Source: Sipunculus nudus
Lineage: Eukaryota; Annelida; Sipuncula; Golfingiida; Sipunculidae
DNA: 64,000 bases
Reading direction: 5' to 3'
Assembly (NCBI GenBank): GCA_026874595.1
Contig: CM049317.1
Span: 52,223,618-52,287,617, forward strand
Positions within the stretch are counted from its first letter, which is position 1, and each line of letters opens with the position of its first letter. The notes under the pieces were generated by a model that saw only the letters and a list, made by a program, of their open reading frames with translations, made no database searches and was not told the origin of the DNA. A program made the position numbers and the translations under genes. Below, piece after piece: positions 56,146 to 64,000 of this stretch.

Positions 56146-57179
56146 GTTGTTGATAAACATGTTCATGCCTCCTTCAAGAAGGCGTTTTAAGAACTTTCAA
56201 GAGTTACCCTTAGATCATTAATACACAAAGGAAGCCAGAAATCACATACATTGTAGGTGAATGGGCAACTTTAATTGAAGTGCAGAAAACATGTACAGAG
56301 ATTTAAGTAATGAGTCACATAATCACGCCTTGATTTCAAATGAAGCACATCATTAGGCATGTCCTTGAAGTATATATTAACTTTAACGTCTTCAATTCTC
56401 CGAAAAAAGGCCAGTATGGCATATTGTTTATGCTCAATATTAAACACAGCAAATCTCTTGATATCATTGTATGTTTCAAAGTTAATTTAAGGTGTTATGA
56501 ATGAACTTATCATAACAATGCCATGTAGCGCTTGACTATCAAATTTTAGATTAAAGAGCCTCCCACGAGTGTGTTGCAGTCGCGACACGAATATAACCTT
56601 ACGTTCTGCACTCACTTAACGTTAAAGGTCCATGTGGACATCATATCTACTTGTCCTAATGGTAGGAAAGTTGTAAACCGGCCGAGTAATGCCCTGTCTA
56701 AAATGCCTGGTTTGTCCTACACGGCTTGTTTTTGTTTTCCCACGCACAATACTTATCTGGTTTGAAGATGACAAATGTCAACATGGTTTCTAGCGGAGTA
56801 ACATAGAATAACCTTTGTTAGGTATGTTTAATTCTCACTACAAGTCGAGAATGATCATTTAATCAATCGCAGTTTTATTCATCTGACATTACTTTCTGGC
56901 ACTATATGCAGTATAAATTCAGATTGAACGATAAAGCAGTCTAGTCTAAGTGGAAGTGGGATAAAAAAAAACAAATCATTAAAAAACGTTTAAAACTCGT
57001 TCGACATAATATATGTAGTTTCTTTACAAGAAAGGACCGCCTTGAACGTTTCTTTTACCTGTATATCCGTAGCTTTGTAATGTATATGAAGCGAACGTGT
57101 AAAATTTGCTGTGTTTGTATATTTTTTTAAAGAATATATGTCTTTAACATTTTTTATCTGTATGCTTTAAGAATGAACA
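56146..57179. other. Intergenic, nothing recognised
   Basis: A short match to 2143-2185 at 56228-56260; otherwise no frame or family. Confidence 0.3.
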
Positions 57180-57621
57180 AGCTTCTGTGGCCCAGGGGTA
57201 GAGCTCATGACTCAAAGCCGGGAGATCGTGGGTTCGAATCTCAGCCGAGGCGGTGAGGTTTTTCACGGTCGGCCCCTACCCAGGGTGAGCGCCCTGCAGG
57301 CTAAATGGGAAGGCTGTGCCCTACAGCCGTATATCACTCACACACGAGTGCGTCTTTGGGGGGTTCTTCGGTGTTATGTCCCAGCAATGGGGATGATTAC
57401 ACACTCAGGACCCGCAGGTGCGGTAGACACCGGGCCTGGGTGACACCAGGATATAAAAATGATAGAAAGCGAGTGCTACCGCCCTGTCAAGTAGTCCCAA
57501 ACCGAAATGGAAACTCTGCAGATGTACATGCTTAGTTAAGACTTAGTTAAGTCAGCATTTAAAAAAATGGAGGCGGTTACCTGCACCAAAAAAATTATTT
57601 AAAAAAAAAAGAAAAAAAAAG
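57180..57621 (+). mobile_element. tRNA-derived SINE, copy 2, full length
   Basis: A tRNA-like head (GCTTCTGTGGCCCAGGGGTA, then GTGGGTTCGAATCTCAGCC) supplies polymerase III A and B boxes. The body contains CGGTCGGCCCCTACCCAGGG, GGGCCTGGGTGACACCAGG and CAAACCGAAATGGAAACTCT. The end is GGAGGCGGTTACCTGCACC followed by an A-rich tail to 57621. Compared with the other copies it is nearly complete. The frames 57207-57535 are SINE translations. Confidence 0.85.
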
Positions 57622-58754
57622 TTTTATATTGTTAAAGCGCTACCAATGACGTATATGAATTGGATGTAGAATGCTTTTTAACTATCAGGAAGGCCATAAT
57701 ATCGTGACCTATGTTTCTGGACCTCAGCTGGCCTTCTGTTGTATCCAACAGGAAATTGAAAAGTGATATTGAACAATATTTCATGTTAAGTTCCAGGTGG
57801 CCTGCTTTTCAGGGTTAAAGAGTTCTAAACTTGGGTCCGAAGAGAATCTGATTTATGTACTGAAAGCAAGCCTTAAGCTGGTTTTAGACGAACTCGAGCT
57901 ATCTACGCCGTCCATCAAAAGGCAATCAAATTTTTGACTTGCGGGGCCTTTATTTAGGCTATAAAGAACGGGTAAAGGTGAAAAGTCATGGTGAGATCAC
58001 GGCCAATTCCGAGAAAAACAAAGCTGTATCTGTCAGTCACTCACCAATATATTCTAAATTTAGATGCAGCCTTTTCAGTTCAATTAATTCAGAAAATGGG
58101 ACACGCCAAGTGTTTACGTACGCCCAACTCATATTGTTTTACGGGTTCGTAGATGGCTTCGCTTTGCCATTATTTAGTTAGTGAACGTATTATTTACGAG
58201 GCTTGGCTCAGCGCTTTATCAGCTGAGAAAATTGCCATGGGCCTCGGATAAAATAAATCACACCTAATGGGCATTTAATTTGATGAATATGGACTTTATT
58301 CGGTTTTGCACAGGTGCTTGCATTGTTATTTTGTCTTACTTGACTTATATACCCCACAACTTTCGATCTATCATGTATTTAGAATGGAAAATATTGATTT
58401 TTTGTTTCGTATAAATTTTAACCATAAGGCCTCTCCTACCTGACTGCCTAGCAGCGCTTGCTGTTGTAAACAGCACAAACTTAATTAGTTTAAACTTATT
58501 TATGTAAGCAAGAGTTAAAATACTGAAAATTTTATTTTTGAAACATAATCTTATACCATATATTTCTTTGCCCTTTGCTAGCCCCCTCCCCCCCGCCAAA
58601 AAAAGATCCTTGGTCCATTCCCTTCCAATATAGTTCTTCCACGATGTCTGTTAAATTAAAAATATGGACCACTGAACATACTTAGTAAAGGCAATAATCG
58701 TCTAAAACGAGATATCATTATGCATTGAGCCTAAATCGCGTGGGTTTATATAAA
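57622..58754. other. Intergenic, nothing recognised
   Basis: Frames 57939-58181 and 58345-58599 lack motifs; the second has a C run (CCCCCTCCCCCCCGCC) within it. Confidence 0.3.
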
Positions 58755-58960
58755 ACTAACTTATTTTACATTAATTGTACAACCAATTTTTATAACTAAT
58801 GCTAAGCACTCTACATGGTTAAGATGTTGACGTTTGGTAGTCTCAACAGGGCTACAGGAAACAGAAGGACCCGGAGAAAACCACCCACCTGGGACGGGCA
58901 ACTAAAACGCATTCTCATAGCCACTTCGGGGGTCGAACCCCGGTCGCCAGCGTTTTTCCC
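58755..58960 (+). repeat. Dispersed repeat family 7, copy 2
   Basis: Collinear with 40975-41190 (CATGGTTAAGATGTTGACG, TTTGGTAGTCT, GGACCCGGAGAAAACCACCC, GGTCGAACCCCGGTCGCC). Confidence 0.65.
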
Positions 58961-60320
58961 CCTCGACTGTCCAGTATCTGTTGAACTGAACACCAAATCG
59001 GTAACCCTAAGCCGTGTGCAGGGCAAAATACGATCAACAGAATTAGAAAGACTACTCTATCCTGACCCTGTATAGTGCCATATGAACATGCATGACGGAG
59101 AACATAGGTCTATGACACTCCCCTTAGAAGTACAGTTTTAACCTTTTATTTTCAACTAACTTGCTTTTAATTAAATTCGGTAGCTATTAAATCTCAGTGA
59201 GGTAATTGAAGATTAACCACAAATTGAATATGTAGGGAAAAAGGTCTGAAAATGACACGGGCGAGACATGTATTAACATACCTAATCCAGAGTTGGCGGA
59301 CTCATTTGTTGTCTGAAATCCTGCCGGCCTCTGAACAGACAATCCATCCTTCCAGACACGAAGGCGTGAAGAACACTCCACCATTCCGAGGACAAAATTA
59401 CCTAAAAAAGTATCCGGAGGGTCCTCAGTTCATTTATCTCGTCCTAAGCTGTCTTTGTATGCTCGAAAGCCGAGCTTAGGCTCCAACAAGAACTGCATTT
59501 CAAAGCATAGAGTTAGTTATATTAAGGATTAGACTCTTTCTTCTCTCAAAGGAAGTAATTAAGATGGTATAGACAAATGAAATAGTTTCTTTTCTCCACC
59601 TGCACGCGCAAACACACCATCACAAACACACACACCCTCTCTTACATATACTCAGGAACAAATACTAACACACTATAAGGTAAGATAAATCAAATTGAAC
59701 CATTTAGAGTGAACTATTTTAAATGTTCTTTAAAGAGAGCATATATCTTGTCTTCCAAATACGGTTAAGCTACATTTAAACCCTGAGACAATTGTAATAA
59801 AGATGTTTTTTGTATGATAAATTAAGGTAGCGAAAAGCCTTGACAACAAGATGTTCACTAAGAGCTCTGCTCAACAGACTTTGTCGACTCTATTTTAGAC
59901 TTAAAACATTTAGATGTCACAAAACTGTGTCACATCACCTAAGATAATATGTACTCTGAAAGCCAGGGTCTGGGTTATAAACAACCTGACCATGAACGGT
60001 AGACAAAAAAGATTGTATGAAAAGGGCAATCAAGAAATAAGATATATAAGGTTAAGAAAATAATCTTGCGCCTACGTGCCACCTACATACAATTTACCTC
60101 TAATACATCATGATTACAAGGCGAGGTACACCTGACAAGGCGTGTATTCTTAATTATGAGTGATTTGAAAACATGGTAGGTTTCTAAACTTTAATTATTT
60201 TAAATGTTATTTGACCATTCTTGCAAATGAAAAAACTTAGTCTTTGATTTAACTCTGACAGAAACATTTGTGTATTCCCTAAATCTTGCAGTATCCAAGT
60301 GTAACCAAAGCCCAATGTAA
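58961..60320. other. Intergenic, nothing recognised
   Basis: No convincing frame. Short CA-rich patch at 59600-59640. Confidence 0.3.
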
Positions 60321-60625
60321 TTAGTATATGTTTAAATTTGTGGCCAAAGTTTTCCTTCTCAGGAATAACTTACCATGCAGTTGTTTAACGTACCTATTCG
60401 GTGTCATTCTTAATTTTTTTGTCCAGTACTTAATACATCTAAATAAATAATGATTTTTTAAAAACCATTGTCCAAATTCACCAAGTGCAGCAGCAGTTGG
60501 TGATAAGGAATTAATCTTAAGAATGTATTTTGCAAAATTTGTTTGAAACTGATTCAATACTGTCAAAGTTTTCATGGCGCCATAATTCACTGCCATAACA
60601 TAAAAAAAGATAACATCATTCTATC
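60321..60625 (-). pseudogene. Remnant of a non-LTR retrotransposon ORF2 C-terminus (CR1-like)
   Basis: On the minus strand a 91-codon frame reads LNQFQTNFAKYILKINS, TAAALGEFGQWFL, then RCIKYWTKKL. This is the post-reverse-transcriptase pattern of CR1-type LINEs (F..KFCK.ILGV, N..VYGELGR.PL, RIIKYW.KL). Just upstream a second frame gives CYGSELW, the conserved YGSE.WG preceding it, so a frameshift lies near 60575. No reverse transcriptase core is attached and the 3' end is undefined. It differs from the element at 45710. Confidence 0.7.
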
Positions 60626-60872
60626 AAAAAGAAAAAAAAAGACTGATCCACTGTTTGAACCTATATTAACCAATAAATTTTCTAATAATTATAACAGCCT
60701 TATTGGCTTGATTGCTTAATGTTGCTTCATTTTGACCATTAAAGGAAACATATGAAAATTCCACCAAAATATTTCTAATTTAATAGTTTGCATTTGTAAC
60801 CTTCCAACTGTATTAGCGAAACATACGGAAAGTATGTTTACAGTATCATGTAATATTTTATGATATAAAAAT

Positions 60873-60886
60873 GACACTGTCACTTT
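60873..60886 (+). repeat. Target-site duplication, left, of SINE copy 3
   Basis: GACACTGTCACTTT, repeated exactly at 61220-61233 just after the SINE poly(A). Confidence 0.9.
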
Positions 60887-60888
60887 AA

Positions 60889-61219
60889 CCGGCTTCTGTG
60901 GCTCAGGGGTAGAGCACAGGACTCAAAGCCGGGAGATCGTGAGTTCGAATCTCAGCCGAGGCGGTGAGGTTTTTCACGGTCGGCCCCAACCCAGGGTGAG
61001 CGCTCTGCAGGCTTAATGGGAAGGTCGTGCCCAACGGCCGTGTTTCACTCACAAACGAGTGCGCCTTTCGGGGGTCCTCGGTGGTATGATTACCAACCCA
61101 GGACCCGCAGGTGCAGTAGTCACCGGGCCTGGTTAACGCCTGGATATAAAACGAGAGGAAGCGTGTGATACTGCCCTGTCAAGAAGTCCCAAACCTCCAA
61201 CCAAAAAAAAAAAAAAAAA
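60889..61219 (+). mobile_element. tRNA-derived SINE, copy 3, short form with target duplication
   Basis: Starts CCGGCTTCTGTGGCTCAGGG, has A-box TGGCTCAGGGG and B-box GAGTTCGAATC, and follows copy 2 to CTGTCAAGAAGTCCCAAACC. It then ends early in about 17 A. It lacks the final 80 bp or so found in copies 1, 2 and 4. An exact 14-bp target duplication (GACACTGTCACTTT) flanks it. The intact duplication and uninterrupted poly(A) suggest a relatively recent insertion by a LINE-type machinery. Confidence 0.9.
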
Positions 61220-61233
61220 GACACTGTCACTTT

Positions 61234-62118
61234 CATATAAGTGGTTGACGTTGTTCTTGTATTTCAGCTGGACCATGTAATATGTTAATTTCCATGGCAT
61301 AGCAATGTCAGATTCTTCAGGAATTATTGAAAAATCTTGAAAACGGCCCACTTAGCCAGGTTACTCTTGCCATGGATCCCTCATTTAGAAAATATTGATT
61401 ATGCGAAAGATGTTTTCAAATCTCACATAATATAAAACATAATAAAATAGTTCTTGTAATGAAATAAGACGTTGGTGCAGCAAATAGAATCGTTGTCAAA
61501 ATATTTTTTGGAAAGTATATTCGGAAAGAATTAAGAGAGCTTTTAAACCTGATTTATACAAGCGATTATAGAAATTTTAAGAGATCCGTAAAATTTTTCT
61601 ATGCCATTATTAGTATTGCTTCATTTAATGTCCTCACTGTTATCTCATGAGATCCAGAGCAGCTTTCATCAAACTGCTAATTACGCGCTAATGGATTTCC
61701 CTTCAACTTCTTGCTGATTCCAATTGGCTTTTCGTCCAGGGATTCCTATCTTCACGGTATCTTGCTTCAAGGACGTGATAAACTAACCAGAACAAGAGGA
61801 TGATTTCATTAAGCTGTCTCTACTTAATTCCCATTATTTCCAGGACTTATTTTCTAGACTTAATTGTTATACCAGTCATCAAAACGGACAACCGATCAAT
61901 GCTTGCTGGATTTATAGCGCTCAAATGTCGTAGTAGCCTTCCTTTGGTTGAAGAAGGTCAGTTAAGAATTTTTATATATGTTTTGGTATGTTTGTATAAA
62001 TATTTTTAATATTTTTCATATTTCAATGATGAAGATGTATCATTTTTTATCTGTTTGTTAACATAAAATGAAAACTCGTTTATCAGTTCACCGTTAACAC
62101 AATACAGCTTTTTTTTAA
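61234..62118. other. Intergenic, nothing recognised
   Basis: Plus-strand frame 61800-62009 has no ATG-context or splice support and no motif. Confidence 0.3.
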
Positions 62119-62390
62119 AGATTTTTTTTTTTTTGGTGGAGGTAGCCGCCTCAATTTCTTATGCTCTCTTATCTAATTCCTAATCTAAGTATATACATCT
62201 GCAGAGTTCCATTTCGGTTTTGGACTGCGTGACAGGGCGGTAGCTCTCGCTTCCTATCATATCATTTTTTTGTATCCTGGTGTCACCAAGGCCCAGTGTC
62301 TATGCACCTGTTGGTCCCGGGTTTGAATGAATCCCACTCCTGGGTCATAACACCGAGAAACCCCCCAAAGACGCGCTTCATACGACCTTC
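62119..62390 (-). mobile_element. tRNA-derived SINE, copy 4, 5' truncated
   Basis: On the plus strand it begins with a T run (reversed poly(A)) and TGGTGGAGGTAGCCGCCTC, then TACATCTGCAGAGTTCCATT, TTGGACTGCGTGACAGGGCG and ATCCTGGTGTCACCAAGGCC. These are the reversed 3' two thirds of copies 1 and 2. The tRNA head is missing, as in typical LINE-primed truncation. Confidence 0.8.
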
Positions 62391-63072
62391 TAAATAATGT
62401 CAAGGTAAGGGAATAATGGTATGTTGCAAAATGTCACCTGTGTTACAAAATCAACGTAATTGGGGAATAAGCACAAACGTATTGGCATAACTGAGTAATA
62501 AAAGGGGACGTGCTGCGTAGAGTTTGATCTGGACAATTATGTTACGGTAAAAGATCGATATCAAGTGCAAATCTGATATTACTATATCAAAATACTATAA
62601 CTATGACCAAAGGCAAATTTTTGAAAATCACCAATATTAAGAATCTAGCGCATACAAAGACATAAGATAAAGCATATACAAAAAAAACACGCTGGTGGGT
62701 TCGCACTTCAGGCAACCGAAGAAAGTTTCCGCAGTACAGAACTGGACCACAATATCGACATTGAAATAAACTCATGAACCTCCTTTCCATTCCTAAAGGT
62801 TCAGGTAATACATTTGCACCTGATATTTAATTCAGATCTAAACCTAATTTTCAAGCTCTACCGTAAACAAAGCTTCCGTGAGCATCATGTGAAAAAAAAA
62901 TAAAATAAAACATCAGGCGAGTTCTTGGAATCTTCTTCTGCCCTAGCTCCAGGCATTTAAGGATTCTAAGTAGATTAAAAAAAGCATCCATGTTTAATTT
63001 TCTTTTATTAAGATTTTTTATATCTGAGGCTCTTTATCAGTTCTTTTATACCGAATTCAGTTGTCAAATACA
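62391..63072. other. Intergenic, nothing recognised
   Basis: AT-rich, no convincing frame. Confidence 0.3.
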
Positions 63073-63086
63073 CATTATTATTATTA

Positions 63087-63145
<59 letters not shown>

Positions 63146-63146
63146 T
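63073..63146. repeat. (TTA)n microsatellite
   Basis: About 24 TTA units with one TTTTTA interruption; makes the plus-strand poly-Tyr frame 63061-63264. Confidence 0.95.
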
Positions 63147-64000
63147 AATACAATGTATTTTTTTCGCGAAAAATATTAAAAGGGAGTCAAACATGTCTGT
63201 GAGCATTTATTTTAATTCTCGCTCTATTAGGTTTTTAAGAAGTTTAAGTACTTCTTTATATTAAAAGGATATGATTCTATTATTTAAAATGGATACATAT
63301 GGCTTTTAACAAGACACATTAGTGATAATTGCAGTATTCCTTATTTTAGGTACCGTTTAATTGAGTGCGTCGAACCAGTGTACCCTGGGAAGTAGTTTTA
63401 TGTTATTAAAAGTTTTCCTGATAACAACAGCCTTCTTAGAGTTTGCAAGTCCCAATAAAAAATACCCGCTGAATGGGGTTTGAAACCGTCAAGAAACCCC
63501 GCGGGACATCTCCAGATTCGTTAGTCTTAATGAGAAGGGAAGGGACGTTATTGAATTTCATTTGTGAGTACTAGGAAAAACGAACCGCAAGGGCCTTGCT
63601 TACGTAAGTCGTTTTTCTATCGAGTTAAGACCGAAGGATAGTTGAAATTAAACATCAAATTCACGTCACAGGCGTGTTGGAAATGTAAAAAATTGCTACT
63701 GATGGACCAATAACAAGTCAGATGTAAAAGTATTTTGGTTTGAGCATTTAGGGCAGGATTGAATTGGTTGTCCGCTTTCTTTTTTGCATCCCGGCTGTCG
63801 ATATTTCGAACCAAATTGCGTGTTGTCATGGTGATGTAGGTTTTACAGATAATCTGGATGAGAACTTTGTTCACTTTTGTTATTGTGCTAATTTATCACA
63901 TAGTCACGCCGGTAAACTGTTAAAATATTGAACCAGCAAAACTTAATAAAAAAATCCTGCCGCAATGATTTAATTATATTCATTGACTTTTCCCTAAAAG
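63147..64000. other. Intergenic, one unrecognised minus-strand frame
   Basis: The minus-strand frame 63874-63617 opens at GTG, with an internal ATG at 63829; its middle (SRDAKKKADNQF) is Lys/Asp-rich, but no domain or splice signals are recognised. Confidence 0.25.

Noticed and set aside
57180..57260. tRNA gene (A and B boxes, cloverleaf-like)
   Set aside because: The same head recurs attached to the same 300-400-bp body with poly(A) and target duplication; it is a SINE and the anticodon stem pairs poorly.

Overview
The window is non-coding-rich eukaryotic DNA. It is AT-rich, has many long (TA)n, (GA)n and (TTA)n microsatellites, minisatellites, tRNA-derived SINEs, decayed non-LTR retrotransposons, solo LTRs and many small inverted-repeat elements, and its coding sequence occurs only as short exons with GT/AG splice signals. 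Nothing looks bacterial. The element types (foldback MITEs beginning like GGGGCGGATCCAG, pogo-like and Harbinger-like MITEs, a roughly 400-bp tRNA-SINE, L2/CR1-like LINEs) suggest a marine invertebrate, most likely a lophotrochozoan such as a mollusc. That is an inference from repeat style, not from a marker gene.

Best-supported gene: a minus-strand gene starts with an ATG at 20093. Exon 1 (20093-19565) encodes about 176 residues: a Ser/Lys/Arg-rich cytosolic region holding three tandem nonapeptides, then one membrane segment of type II orientation, ending at a good GT donor. A second exon lies about 11.9 kb away at 7639-7380. It has a good acceptor, continues the reading frame in the right phase, encodes a Ser/Thr/Asn-rich stalk-like segment and ends at a good donor. 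Further exons must lie left of 7380; I could not identify them. A GC-rich, CpG-bearing region with an RFX X-box-like site lies just upstream of the ATG.

Layout. 1-4.0 kb: solo LTR, then a 31-33-bp minisatellite with a 448-bp higher-order duplication. 4.4 kb: a possible small first exon on the plus strand. 5-10.5 kb: microsatellites, exon 2 and several MITEs. 10.5-19 kb: intron of the minus-strand gene, with two weak exon candidates and dispersed repeats. 19.3-21 kb: microsatellite, exon 1 and promoter region. 23.7-25.6 kb: tandem array of about 340-bp monomers. 26-37 kb: repeats, a second LTR copy and a hexamer-rich foldback element. 37-45 kb: SINE copy, paired dispersed repeats and one exon candidate. 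45.7-47.1 kb: decayed L2-like LINE. 48-53 kb: microsatellites, MITEs and a third LTR copy in opposite orientation. 55.8-56.1 kb: 23-bp minisatellite. 57-62.4 kb: three more SINE copies and a CR1-type LINE remnant. 63 kb: (TTA)n.

Most long open frames here come from simple repeats, SINEs, LTRs or MITEs, and many lack an ATG. No rRNA, functional tRNA, CRISPR or recognisable named gene was found. I see no evidence for a new defence-type or operon-like system. The most interesting items are the split type II membrane-protein gene, the hexamer-rich foldback family, the 340-bp array with a conserved palindrome, and the SINE insertion with an intact target-site duplication.
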